A program made the translations under genes and the position numbers. The notes under the pieces are model-generated. The model was not told the origin of the DNA. It did no database searches and saw only the letters and a program-made list of their open reading frames with translations. A stretch of DNA of 64,000 bases from Spirometra erinaceieuropaei. Lineage: Eukaryota > Platyhelminthes > Cestoda > Diphyllobothriidea > Diphyllobothriidae. Positions 10,625-21,019 of this stretch are shown piece after piece (position 1 is the stretch's first letter; the number at the start of each line of letters is the position of its first letter). Location: positions 1,191,465-1,255,464 of the forward strand of contig CACRXP010000001.1 in assembly GCA_902702965.1 (NCBI GenBank). The letters are read 5' to 3'.

Positions 10625-11035
10625 CATTTTGACCCAACTGTGAAAACCTCAGCAACCCCGGTGGGATTCGAGCCCACGAAAGCAAGGAGAGGACTAGAGT
10701 AGAACCGACGCTCTAACCACCTGAGCTATGAGGCCTCACCGCAAGACGCAAGTTCAATCACATTTGGGTCAAGTTACCCCCCAGCCTACTACAAAGTATG
10801 GAATCCACCAAAGCTGATAAATTAAGTCGACTGCCCATGGAGGATTTTCTAAGTAATCAGTCTTGAATCCACCAGACGTCTATCAGGCTCACGTGATTAA
10901 CGGATGTATTGGCAGATTTTGAATAATTCATTTTGACCCAATTGTTACAAACTTGGCGGCCACTCCGGGATTCGAAACCCCGGCAGCAAGGAGAAGGCTT
11001 GAGTACAGCCAACTCTCTAACCACCATGCTGTTTG
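10625..11035 (-). repeat. Two tandem tRNA-like SINE-type units
   Basis: On the minus strand 10738-10650 reads like a degenerate tRNA: an A-box-like TAGCTCAGGTGG with a GCTC/GAGC D-stem, and a B-box-like GGCTCGAATCC inside a perfect GTGGG/CCCAC T-stem. The anticodon arm is too long and the acceptor ends do not pair, so it is not a functional tRNA gene. A second, more degraded unit lies at 11035-10945. Both are followed, in their own sense, by a TTGGGTCAAAATGAA-type segment. The 10740-10895 stretch is shared with the copy at 41720-41985 (GGTATGGAATCCACCAA and following). Further copy: 11995-12180. Confidence 0.65.
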
Positions 11036-11994
11036 GTTGGAAACTAAAGCAAAATTCTATTTAATGCTTTACAAAACAGCGTAATAATTTTGAAAAATGT
11101 TCAGAATGAAGTTGTTTAAAAAAAGGTTACAGTCGGCAGAGTTAGTAGAATATCTGTCATACACTCTGTTTAGGTCAAACGTTCAGAACGGTGCGCAGGG
11201 TTGTGATTTCATAGCTGATTTTGCGTGCACTGGTACTGTAGCGTTAAAAGCCACACGCGCAACCAAACGTATTCACACATGTAGGTCAATTAAGCCGTCA
11301 GTGAGGTCGACAGACTGAGGGTGAAGCACCGTATTAAATAAATCCGGTGAGATTATTCGTCGCATATATGCAGAAAATTGTGAGTTATTCGGTGAAAATC
11401 AGCAGATGCATTCGACACGCGGATCGCAACTACCTGGTAATCATCGGGAGGTCAGGTTAACACGGTCACTGAAAGTAGGTAGCATCTGCTTAGCCACTCT
11501 CTCTGGTGGGTGACCGCAGTGCAGGATTACCGCAGGGCACGCATCAACAGCATCTAAAACGACAACTGCCTTTCAACCGAGACAGCCAACTGATCGATCA
11601 GCGGCTGAACCGACAATATCGAGAGGACCAAAACAGCTGCTTCTTTCAACTGTTGGTCGTCAGAACCGCGCAAGCAGGCCCTTGCCCTATTTGGGGAATG
11701 ACAGTGCCCTATGACCTGAGGGAAAATGGGATGCGGTTGACCAAACGATTTACGCGCCAACTGTCGACGGGATGCTTTGAACGGTAACAACTGTCACACA
11801 GGACTCTATTGAAAAGTCAACTTTGACACATCTTTTCATCCACTATTGTAGAGGTGTCTTCCCTAGTGGTACAAAAAGTACTATGTTTAGGGATTGTTCT
11901 TCCGAATCAATTAATGCACGAATTCATGTGAAGTTTGAAGAGAAGGAGAGTCTACCTGACCCTTACGTTAAAAAATCCGCCGCGCGATAAGGTT
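11036..11994. other. No feature recognised
   Basis: Unassigned. The longest overlapping frames (11506-11787 on one strand, 11554-11790 on the other) are mutual shadows without a domain. Confidence 0.3.
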
Positions 11995-12180
11995 TTAACT
12001 CGCAACGTTAAGGTTGTGGATTATAACTGGTGCTCTAACCACCTGATCTACGAGGACCCGACAAAGAATCTTGCGTTTTTCACATTTCAAATAAGTTAAT
12101 TGCCCAGCAGCATACTCGATCCACCAATTCAAGCATGGTGGGCCGACCGTTCATGTGGATTTGCCTGGCAAACGCACCCA
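11995..12180 (-). repeat. tRNA-like SINE-type unit, decayed copy
   Basis: GTGCTCTAACCACCTGATCTACGAGG at 12032-12057 is the complement of the A-box/D-arm of the 10.6-kb unit. The following ATACTCGATCCACCAA segment matches the shared flank of the 10.6- and 41.7-kb copies. The B-box half is largely lost. Confidence 0.5.
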
Positions 12181-12585
12181 TTAATCAGGACCATCAATGA
12201 AATGGGTCCAAAACACCAAAGAGGCCAACATTCCTCAAAACTAATGGCCACCTTTTATCCAGCATGACAGGGTGGAGCAACGCATTTCTTTTCTATTTCA
12301 GAGTCCTTCAACAAAATTCAATGCATGAGGTTTCCCATAAAAGCAGGGATCATTATCAAAGGAAATAAAGCCCCTAGACTTGAAATGGGTCCCATTCAAA
12401 CTGCATGGTCAGTCAGTAGAAGTCAACAAATGAATGGTCTCGTCCAACATCAGTTCCCTCCTTACACCTATTCTGCCGGAGTTAGCGTAGGGAACGGTGT
12501 GTAGGAGACCTGAAAATGCCCTGCAACGAAGACCGAATGCACCTGAAAATTCGACAAATTATGTATCAGAAAAGCATTACTGGCG
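12181..12585. other. No feature recognised
   Basis: Unassigned spacer. Confidence 0.25.
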
Positions 12586-12670
12586 AAGACAAGGGAGACT
12601 GGAATTGCCATTACTGGCCTAGTGGCCGTCATCAGCTAGCCGTACCCAATCCCAGGTTTTATGTAACCCC
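12586..12670 (-). repeat. SINE-like family R5, body fragment
   Basis: Contains the family body (GACAAGGGAGACTGGAAT, GGCCTAGTGGCCGTCATCAG, CCGTACCCAATCCC) on the complementary strand. The tRNA-like head is not evident in this copy. Confidence 0.6.
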
Positions 12671-13324
12671 TGAATAGTGTATCAGCCAGCGCATATTATT
12701 GCCTCTGCGGCTGGTCAGAAGTTTTTATTATCGTGAAGTTTTTACTACATACCTGACTTTGGACCCCTGACAAGACCTAAACACTCGGAAAGCTACCCCC
12801 TTCTACCGACGTCCGATTTCGTCCTCATATAATCAGTCAGAGATTTTCAGAAGACAGGACGCAGTTAAATACAGTGTGACTTATCGGGCTGGTTACTTAA
12901 AAGTACGATACGCGTACTTCCTTATGACCTGCATAGACAAAGCCATTAGCCAGATGCTCTCTCAGTCTCTTACATCAAACTCGCAATTCGGCGTGATGAG
13001 CCTGGATAAGATTAACGTATTTAGTATAGTTTTTGTCAAAAAGGGGCTTCCCGACTGATTACGAAAACCCTTTCATCCCCACAGTATACACTCACCAGCG
13101 CCTCGTTTGTGAGTGTTCAAGCTTCCATTAAGTCCAAAGATCACTTGTTTAACCCGCGGATGGGACACAGGACGAAAAAGCTACATACGTGCGCATGTGT
13201 TAGGGTCAATGAGGCGTTTAGGGGGCTTAAGGGGGTCCGGCTAGGGATACACAGTGTCGGGGTGGCAGACCGCTCCATGCGCCCCGTGCTAGTAGTGGCC
13301 GCTTTGCACGGCTCTTAAATGGTA
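12671..13324. other. No feature recognised
   Basis: Unassigned. Two frames of 60-69 codons show no domain. Confidence 0.25.
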
Positions 13325-13385
13325 CTCAACTACCTTGTTTAATTTCCGAGAAAATGAATGCACGGTCCTTGATTAAATCCCTCAG
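13325..13385 (+). repeat. Single arm related to the 42.6-kb hairpin
   Basis: CTACCTTGTTTAATTTCCGAG followed by AATGCACGG and TAAATCC.TC.GAACG matches the left arm start of the inverted repeat at 42588. Only one arm is present here. Confidence 0.45.
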
Positions 13386-13674
13386 AACGAAGATTTTTGG
13401 CTCGATTCGAAAGTTTATTTATGTATGTGGAATCGAGTCAGGGCAAATAATCGTTAGGAGTTATCCAAAACAAGCGCATGGATAAAATGTAAAAGGCAAC
13501 GGAGATTCAGGTGGACGGTAAGAAAAGTTGAGGAAAAACAGGGTAAAAGCGGAATATGTTAAATTTAAGTCGAAGGTAGGAAGCCTATAAGTGGCATCTT
13601 GACTCACAAATACGGATGTCATATATCATAAGATTGCTGGTCAACGGTATAGAGAAGGAGTCCACCTAACTGTC

Positions 13675-14045
13675 AGTAGACTGTGGATCGTGTCATATGG
13701 GGTTTTATCTTGGCATACATTTGCAGGCTGTTGCAGAAATTACCCTGCCAACAACGATTACTTCCCACGACTTCACATTTTAACTCAGAATCCGTTATTT
13801 TGTGAAATTTACTTTTTGTTTATTGTTTAATTACTACTCTCATTTCCGTCGTCGTACAATAGCGTAGGATAAGACGTTCGGCATAAATTCAGGCAATGTC
13901 TGCGTTTTCTTTCGTTTTGTCAGCTTACTGTCTAGCGTGCTGCCCCACCCATAAAACTTCCTTTACTATAAATCACGTACGGCACGATCCACAGTCTAAT
14001 GACAGTTAAATGGGGTCCTTCCCTATACCGCTGCCGATTGCAGCC
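13675..14045 (+). repeat. Dispersed repeat R6, copy 1
   Basis: Direct repeat of about 24150-24520. Shared landmarks are GTAGACTG.G.CG.GT.ATATGGGG, CTGCCAACA.C.ATTACTTCC, TCAGCTTACTGTCT.GC and GGGGTCCTTC. No conserved reading frame. Element class unknown. Confidence 0.65.
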
Positions 14046-14249
14046 CCACAGAACTCTACTTGAAAATTGGCAGAATAAGAATCAACAGCGGCTAGACACA
14101 AGGGATGAGGGTGCTAATGAGTCGCACTAGGCAAAAACGAATGAATGAAGAGCGGGCGACCGATATGAAAGAGAAAATATGCTCTTGATTTTGCATTTTT
14201 AACGAACAAGTCTCCCCAACACAGTCCTGTGTTACAACTCTCTCCTAAC

Positions 14250-14685
14250 AAAAACTGACGGAAGTGGGTAGGTTTTTTTGACGAAACCCGCTCCTCTCAG
14301 CCACAGGACGCCTCGACAATGCTTCCGTTCAAGGTTCTCTCAATGGAGGAGACAGTCATAGGTCAGTTCGTCAGAGCATATGCAACCAGTGCTCAGAAGG
14401 GCTCAATTGACTGTCTGCACTTAGCTGCGAACCCGATCTCAAAAAATGGGTAGGTTCGGCATACACACAGGGCAGTCGTAAGAACCTCGGAGCTGCACTG
14501 CTGCAGACAGCGACGCCCAAAAGGTCGTGCTGTTTATCGCAACTCCACTGTCACGGTAGAGTTTGTCCAGTAAGATTGTTGTTTTTAAGGTGAACCTACG
14601 TATCCGGGGCCTAAGAAGGCGCAAGGAAAATTTACACCGTTCAGTATGTCAATACGCAGGTCAGTCAGTGGTTTTGCTAAGAGAC
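14250..14685 (+). repeat. Dispersed repeat R4, copy 1
   Basis: Direct repeat of 19005-19450. Shared landmarks in order are AAAACTGACG-GAGTGGG, CGACGAAACCC.CTCCTCTCA, CAGGACGCCTCGACAATG, TTGACTGTC..C..TTAGCTG, AGGTCGTGC.GT and GGGCCTA.AAG.CGCAAGGAA. Interrupted open frames on both strands differ between copies. Confidence 0.7.
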
Positions 14686-14704
14686 TGCCCTGTGTGCGGG
14701 CAGA

Positions 14705-14820
14705 GTGAGACAAGGGAGACTAGAATGTCCACTTCTGGCCTTATAGCCGTCATCAAGCAGCCACACCAAACCCCAATATTGGAACCCCTAGAATTCGGGT
14801 CGGGGATCCTTGGTCAATAA
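14705..14820 (-). repeat. SINE-like family R5, copy
   Basis: Minus-strand member of the family with body ACAAGGGAGACTAGAATG and a CTTATAGCCGTCATCA segment, directly downstream of R4 copy 1. The tRNA-like head is eroded. Confidence 0.55.
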
Positions 14821-14944
14821 GTCGAAGGCTTTATCAGTTGAGTAACGAGCTTCTTGTTCTGTCGGTTGCGATCTGGAAGATTGGCAGTAATCTCGTTTTT
14901 GCCTATACTACTAGTTGCTCTGCGACTGCCCGTGGGGCTTTTAT

Positions 14945-15270
14945 AGGGTTCCACCAGCTGCCAGAGAAATGTCACGAAATGCGGGCATACATCTAAAATG
15001 CAATCGAGGACATGACGAAAGCTTTTGACACGGCAAACTAGGGTAGACACTGGAAAACCATACAGAAAGCCGGATGTCCTGAGCAGTTCACGCACAGGGT
15101 GCTTCAACTCCACGACCGCATAATGGAGTGTGTCGCAGACCGTTCGACCATCTAAGAAGCATAGGCAATAACCAACGTATAGAGCAGGGTTACATACTTA
15201 CTCCCACCCTCTTCAGCCTTGTGTTCTCTGCACTGCTGATGGACACCTACAGTACGTGACCTATGTCATG
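14945..15270 (+). pseudogene. Non-LTR reverse transcriptase relic
   Basis: Translation from 14949 gives a sequence typical of the palm domain of non-LTR retrotransposon reverse transcriptase: FHQLPEKCHEMR, then motif A as DMTKAFDT (15009-15032), which keeps the first catalytic Asp, then a CPEQFTHRVLQLHD segment. After a frameshift, EQGYILTPTLFSLVFSALLMD (motif B region, from 15182) follows. Two in-frame stops occur before the shift, and the frame ends at 15257. The fragment lacks the endonuclease domain, the fingers and motif C, so it is a dead, truncated copy. Its style resembles reverse transcriptases abundant in tapeworm genomes; the clade is not certain. Confidence 0.75.
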
Positions 15271-16779
15271 AAACCTGGTGACGGAAACTGATGTGAGAAT
15301 TTCTGGACGTCTTTAACTTTGAGTATTCGCTTGCTCATCCAGCCCCTTCGATGAAATGTCCTTTTCTTGTGCAGAAATTGTGTTTACGTAAGTATATCCA
15401 GCAAAATATTAATAAATTTTAGCGAAAATGGACGTTGCAATGTATTTGTGCAATTTCCTATGCTAATACCTATCCTAGACTTCGGCTGCGCATCCGAGCG
15501 TGTTTCTCATTGAAAGGAGAGTAATTTGCCCGCGAGAGTTTTAATAAACAGAGGTTGCCAGATTTGAAAATTTACTTTATGTCCGATGCTAACCGTGGTA
15601 ATCAACTTGCTAAAACAAAGGTTATTTTAAGAGAACCATATGTTCTATCGATTTTTAAAAGTCCTTTTAACAGGTCAACAGAGTGCGATATTAAAGCACT
15701 TCTCAAAGATGTGACTTACTAGAGAAAGTTTTCTTATTGATCGAAGGCGTATTCGTTGCTGTATTTCGTTATGGACTGCCGTTTTATTTGAAAATGAAGT
15801 CTCATGTTTGAATGAGTCTTTAAATGTGACCTAAACCTCCTTCCTTATGAAAAAGATCGCCCAAACACTCACTAATCCGGTAAACGCCTTCAAGAAGTAT
15901 CTTATTTTAGAGTTTGTAACAGAAAGATTTGGAAAGAAATTCGGAATTTGTCTTTATGGGCGATGGGAGGGGGGGGAAGGGGGGACACTGAAAATAATGA
16001 AGTATTCAGCAATATTTTAAGGCCGATTTGAACCTCAACGAAATCCAAAACGAACAAAAAGTGCAAATTAATTGGACGGAAGAAAAGTTCTCTCTACAGA
16101 CACAAAATGCTTTGTTTACGACCACGCCTGTCAGTTCTATTTACATTTATTAGGTACCGATCCGCCTGGCAGCATGTGGCCCTATGGAAACGTTTGTTCC
16201 AACGACGTCCCAATTGGCGAAATCAAGCAAAATTCCGTTTCTCTTGTTAAACCGCATCTCATTCAACTCAAACAAGTCATGAATACCACGAATCTCTGGA
16301 AGACTGTTTTGGAATCTATACTCAGAATGTAGGCTGTTCTCAAACCGTCATACATGAAATTGCACTAATTCTTAAAGGATATTTAGATACAAACTTCACT
16401 GAAACATTATTTTTGAACGTTATTTTATGTGTACTTTCATATTTACTACGTTTTTTGCACGAGAAGAGAGTCTATACATCTAAAAGCAAAGTTTACTACA
16501 TTAAGACCATTTTTGTCGTTTTCGGGATTTTTCGATTTTCTAAAAACGGAATTTTGGAGCAGGACAACACTGACTTCATTATTTCTTTCATGTTTTTGAT
16601 TCTTTCAAAGCAGTACTTAATTAACATAGACGTTGGGTCCATGAATTGGTGTCGGTTTACGAGTGGTTTGCAATCATTCTTAAAGTTCGACATATATCAT
16701 GGCTTTCCCTAGTCCTGTCAGCCACCTCTTCCAAACTCAGCGTCAGTTGGTTGACCGGCTCGGAAAGTCGACTGCAGCA
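15271..16779. other. AT-rich stretch without recognised features
   Basis: No repeat partner or domain found. Frames at 16072-16332 and 16413-16712 are unsupported; the latter is hydrophobic because the DNA is T-rich. Confidence 0.3.
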
Positions 16780-17310
16780 AGGAAAAGGGTGCAATGAGTG
16801 AGGTCGGCTCTCAGCGCATAATTCCCCACTAGAAACAATCGAACGCTCTTAAATCTACCACTATGTGCTAAAAGCCGTGCCTTGGAAGGCTGCCAACTGA
16901 CGGGATAGCATGTTTATCATCGGAGGATGGAAGGCTAGGCTGCAATGGCTCCTCCTTTTTGTGGTCTCTATGGCAGTCCTAGTCAGTTGGGATCCGGCCA
17001 TCCCCCTTTTTCTTGTTGTATAAAATTCTGGTTCCTTTTTACGTGGTTGAGCAGGGGGTGGGGGGGTGGTACGCCTAGGTGCGGTTTTCCTGTCGTGTCA
17101 GCTACCTGCTCTCTCTTCCACCTCTAGTGTTCTTGAATCTGTCATAATACAAGGTTCATGTGGGAGAGCAGGAGGGAGTGCGATTGATGCTATACACGTC
17201 TACTATTACTATAAACTTACGTACACGCAAGTCACAGTCCCTGCTATCATCCCGCTGTGGGTCACACAGTGGTCATCGCCGGAAGCGACGGTCGTATTGT
17301 CACATCAAGC
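16780..17310 (-). repeat. Dispersed repeat R1, copy 4 (inverted)
   Basis: Reverse-complement member of R1. It contains GGTGGTACGCCTAGGTGCGG, TGTCAGCTACCTGC, CTACTATTACTATAAACTTACG and GCGACGGTCGTATTGTC in the order expected for an inverted copy. Its outer part (about 16780-16910) also matches the region after the 50.6-kb copy, to about 51180. Confidence 0.65.
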
Positions 17311-17404
17311 GGAAAGGCACAACGAAACGAGCATGTCCCGTATCGCGATCGGTGAACGCAATTCAAACATAGTTGATTTTCCCGATCGGAACCGAGAGGA
17401 CAAC

Positions 17405-17555
17405 GAGCCCTGGGTCAATGATTAAGGCATTCGTCTCGACGACCTATGGTCCCCAGTCTGAATTGCAGATCATCCCAAATTGGGGTTGGGTGTGGCTGGC
17501 TGATGACGTCAAATAAGCCAGAAATAACGACCCCAGTCTCCCATGTCTTTGTCGA
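17405..17555 (+). repeat. SINE-like family R5, best copy with tRNA-like head
   Basis: From about 17412 the sequence TCAATGATTAAGGCATTCG resembles a tRNA A-box/D-arm, and CAGTCTGAATTGC about 40 bp later resembles a B-box. The family body (TTGGGGTTGGGTGTGGCTGG, TGATGACG, AAGCCAGAAAT, CCAGTCTCCCATGTC) follows. Head and body are in the usual SINE order. Relatives lie at 12586-12670, 14705-14820 and 53610-53775, all on the minus strand. Confidence 0.6.
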
Positions 17556-17634
17556 TAATAACATTCAGCACATACTCGACAATGCCCTGTTCAAAGCTTA
17601 GTCATTGGAGAAAGCCCGTTAGTCAGCGAATCCA

Positions 17635-18141
17635 ATCCGATTTTTGAACTGTGACCAGTCCCTTGTAGTTTTGGTTATAATTACTCAGTAAATGGGAATT
17701 CCAAGTAGGAAGAGATTGCCACCGAGCACCGTCGTGCCGCGCTGCCTCCACCGGGGCAAAAATACCCGCCCCATAGGATGCAGTTTTTCCGAGCATTTCT
17801 GCAGAATCTCATACACTCTCAATCAGCCGGTCCAGTCAATAGCAGGACCTCAATCAGACTGAGAAGGAGTGAAAATACCCTAGGTGACGATGAGCAACCA
17901 ATTCAGGCAGCTTCCAAACTTTCCTAATTGATATTCAAAGTTGATCGACAATTGTATTGAAGGTCTGGCAGTATGGATGTTTACGTTGTGCACAGACCGT
18001 GGAGGTCCAATGTGGCATTGACTATATCTACCCTTGTTGGAGCAACAGCAGCAACCTGTGACCGTTTTTGTTCATTTCACCTGGTGTTTCTCCAGGACGG
18101 TGTTTTATTGGATGCTGCTAGCAATCTTCTGGGTCAAACGG
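17635..18141 (+). repeat. Inverted-duplication repeat R3, copy 2
   Basis: Partner of 3171-3675. The 68-codon frame ending at about 17927 is open here too, but the codon that reads Lys in copy 1 (just before the GAAGAG/GAATAT codons) is a TAG at about 17709. The small frame 17973-18131 matches the frame at 3336-3174 in copy 1. See copy 1 for substitution counts. Confidence 0.7.
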
Positions 18142-18311
18142 AAAGCCAACAAGCAATACAACACTAAGGCAATGTATGCATACACGAAACGAGAGCGAAA
18201 TCACTTAATGTCTACGTAACAAATCCTTCTTCTTATGCCTTCCCCTCGACAGGTTGTGGATGATATGAGGGTTGGGGGACGACGACGACGACAGGGATTT
18301 CCTACACGTAA

Positions 18312-18439
18312 TGTCGAATTAATTTCCAAACTCCTTGAACGATGTGCAATTAAGATTTTGAAAATTTAATTGTCAAAATCATGTTCGACTTCGGAAGTCC
18401 TAGTTTGGGTGACAAATTGGCCTGCAGCAATGGGAAAGG
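18312..18439 (+). mobile_element. Short mobile repeat R8, copy 1 (about 130 bp)
   Basis: Starts TGTCGAATTAA and ends AATGGGAAAGG. It is alignable over its whole length with 23043-23172, where it is a clean insertion inside R2 copy B. No coding capacity and no obvious terminal inverted repeats. The flanks beyond the shared segment are unrelated. Confidence 0.65.
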
Positions 18440-19004
18440 CGTGCGGAGATAGGGAGTTTTCAAACAGCCTAGCCCTTCTCCAAACGTGCACAGGATGAAA
18501 AGAGGGCGACTGAGTGGAACGGACTTAGATTGAAAAGAAAATAGGAGGCAGTATAACGAGGCACTTTCCATGGATCCCGTAGACGGACAAGTTGGCCAAT
18601 AAAAGAAGACAATCGCACGAAGCGTCCATGGTGATCAGACATCCTTTGTCTTTTGTGACGCGAAGAAGAAACGAGATTTGGAGCAAAGTTAGTCCTAATC
18701 CTGCTGTGATGGGTCTTATTCTTCAAGCTATAATTTCGACCAGTTTTTCTTAGACTGTGTGCACATGTACCTGAATCCACATGAAAAATTGGTTAGTCAT
18801 TTCGTTTCAGGACAGTGAAGATTGATTAAGAGAAGACCATCGGAGCTGTCAAGTCAAGACCACAATCACCGAATACATAAGTGAAGAGTCTGCACTGTAC
18901 CAGCCAGAGCACCAGTATTTCCCATGACGCACCAGCCAGGTAAGTTTATTGTTTGACCTGCTCCCCTGGGAACCGGACACAACACCTTATTAAGTATGTA
19001 AGCC
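18440..19004. other. No feature recognised
   Basis: Unassigned. Overlapping minus-strand frames at 18350-18780 have no domain. Confidence 0.3.
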
Positions 19005-19450
19005 ACGATCACGTCCTGAAAACTGACGTGAGTGGGATGGGTTCTTCGACGAAACCCAGTCCTCTCACGGCGGCAGGACGCCTCGACAATGTTTCTGTTC
19101 AAAGCTTACTCAAGGGAGAAGGCAATCGTAGGCCAGTTCGTCAACGTATCCGCAAACACCACTCCGAAGGTTCGACCGACTGTCCGCGTTTAGCTGTAGA
19201 TCTGATCTCATAAGGAATAAGCTCGGCGTGTACACGATGTAGTCACAATTTCCTCGAAACTGCAGAGTTGCAGACGGCTACGTTCAACAGGTCGTGCCGT
19301 GCATCTTACCTCCTCTCTTGCTGTGAAGCTTGTCCAGTATGATCGTTGTTTCTGTAGCGAACCTTCGTAGTCAGGGCCTAGTAAGACGCAAGGAAGATTT
19401 GCACTCGTCAGTAGGTCAGTGCTCAGGTCAGTCAATGTTTTTGTTAGGAA
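19005..19450 (+). repeat. Dispersed repeat R4, copy 2
   Basis: Direct partner of 14250-14685, with roughly three quarters of positions matching by eye. No conserved frame. Confidence 0.7.
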
Positions 19451-19999
19451 GGTTGGAGACTGCCGTGTTTAACAGCCGTTAGGTTCCCGCCCCGACAATA
19501 CCATGTCGGTGACATGCATCTGGCTGATAGAGCTACCTAACCGGTTAACGAGGCAACCAAATCTGCATGATTGCTCTTACCCGCCGCCACTCAAAAAATG
19601 CCCGAATATCATCTCTGGATCCCTACTCCAACGAATTTATGACTGTTAAATTAACCCCGACTTTGAGTAGAAAAGAAGAGGAGGTTGACTGAAGTTGGCG
19701 CACAAAAGAGTATGCAGTGCAAAGGAGCAGATGAGTGGAAGTTAGAGATGAAGGAGATAATGTGATCTTAGTTCTGAATGTTTGACAAAAGTCTCCCCAA
19801 CATTGTGCTTTAGGGGAAGCCAAAACGTCCGTTTCTCTTTCTCTCTCTTTCTTGATTAGTGAACTATGCTTGTCGTGCAAAGCTTAATTCGCTCTCAACA
19901 CTCTGTGTATTAATGTAACCTCGAGACTGTCATGCAGTATCACGAGCACACAAGGAATCGCATTGATAGCATAGGCGGCAAATAATTAGTCTCCTGTGG
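19451..19999. other. No feature recognised
   Basis: Unassigned spacer before R2 copy A. Confidence 0.25.
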
Positions 20000-20147
20000 T
20001 AAAGGAGAAAATTGTTTGTGGGCGGACAGAAGGGACTGGGAAATGGCAGCACGCCTTGAGAAACCCGCTGAATAATTTTGACGAGAATAGGAAAGGGGGG
20101 GGGCGAGGGGGCTGCCTTTTATATTCCAATTAAGGAAATAGCATTAC

Positions 20148-20148
<1 letters not shown>

Positions 20149-20209
<61 letters not shown>

Positions 20210-20228
20210 GTGGTGGTGATGATGATGA
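20149..20228. repeat. (GAT)n microsatellite inside R2 copy A
   Basis: About 20 GAT units with a short GGT interruption near the end. The poly-Met and poly-Ile frames across it are artefacts. Confidence 0.97.
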
Positions 20229-20518
20229 GAAAGAATCTAGAGAGTTTGTGTGTGCCTGCTGGGTCGTTTGGCTGATCTGACACCAGCCCCCACATTCGGT
20301 CTTCAACGCACCCTAGGCTGGACACTTCGTAGTTATGTTTGTTTTCTGTTAGCTGACCCACCCTTGCAAGACGTGCATTTGTGAAATCGATCGGACGCAC
20401 AGGGGCAAAACAACATTCCCTCGCTCAAAAAATCTCACACACAGTTGACTGGTATGCCTACCCTAACTCTCATGGGGAACGTTTTACCCAAGAAGTGACT
20501 GCCATTTAGGTGATTCAC

Positions 20519-20521
<3 letters not shown>

Positions 20522-20553
<32 letters not shown>
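20522..20553. repeat. (TC)n microsatellite inside R2 copy A
   Basis: About 16 TC units at a position where copy B has only the short pyrimidine tract TTTCCCATTC. The expansion is therefore specific to this copy. Confidence 0.95.
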
Positions 20554-20557
<4 letters not shown>

Positions 20558-21019
20558 CAGGGGTGGTCGCTTACCCGAGTTCATACATCGTCTGACGATG
20601 GGCCAGTATGCAGCACAGCTGCTTGTGAGTAAGGTATAGGATCAAGACAGCTTGGGAAGCTTTTTCTTAGTGGAAGTTTTGGATAGTCTTTGACAATCTG
20701 CCCGCGTAGTCTCTTGGGAGGCTGAAACGTAAGAGTGCCTCAAAATGCCTTCGGAGGTGAATTACACACCTCCACTCAGGCTGATGAGATGGGAGAGTAG
20801 GCTTATATTTTCAAGTAGGCGAAATTTCCGACGAAAATAACTCGAAGTGGCATGGCCTACCACAAGTGAGGAATGTAGGTGTACTTGCTATTTAAATGAA
20901 CATTTGCAATGAGATCTTAATTTCGCTTAAGGACGCGTGGACGCAGAAAACAAAGGGCCGCAGAATTTGAACATACGTGACGCATAATATTAAACGACTA
21001 ATAAAAAAGATTATGTTAT

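Larger units (their letters stand above)
20000..20945 (+). repeat. Dispersed repeat R2, copy A
   Basis: Aligns with 22085-23030: GGACAGAAGGGAC.GGGAAATG, TTTGAGAAACCCGCTGAA-AATTTTGACG, the trinucleotide array, GAGAGTTTGTG, CAACATT, TCTGACGATG, and the GAGGCTGAAACG / CCTCCACTCAGGCTGATGAG / TATATTTTCAAGTAGGCGA segments. Homology stops at about 20945, so this copy lacks the extension found in copies B and C. Confidence 0.75.

Noticed and set aside
10650..10738. Functional tRNA gene on the minus strand
   Set aside because: D- and T-stems are good, but the acceptor ends do not pair and the anticodon arm is the wrong length. Several decayed copies show it is a SINE-type repeat.
20078..20400. Poly-Met / poly-Ile frames, and poly-Val / poly-His-Arg frames at 22080-22392
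   Set aside because: They come from GAT and GAC trinucleotide arrays.
20590..20640. CTGACGATG motifs in R2 copies as hammerhead cores
   Set aside because: The core reads CTGACGA, and no GAAAC with a stem II lies at the right distance.
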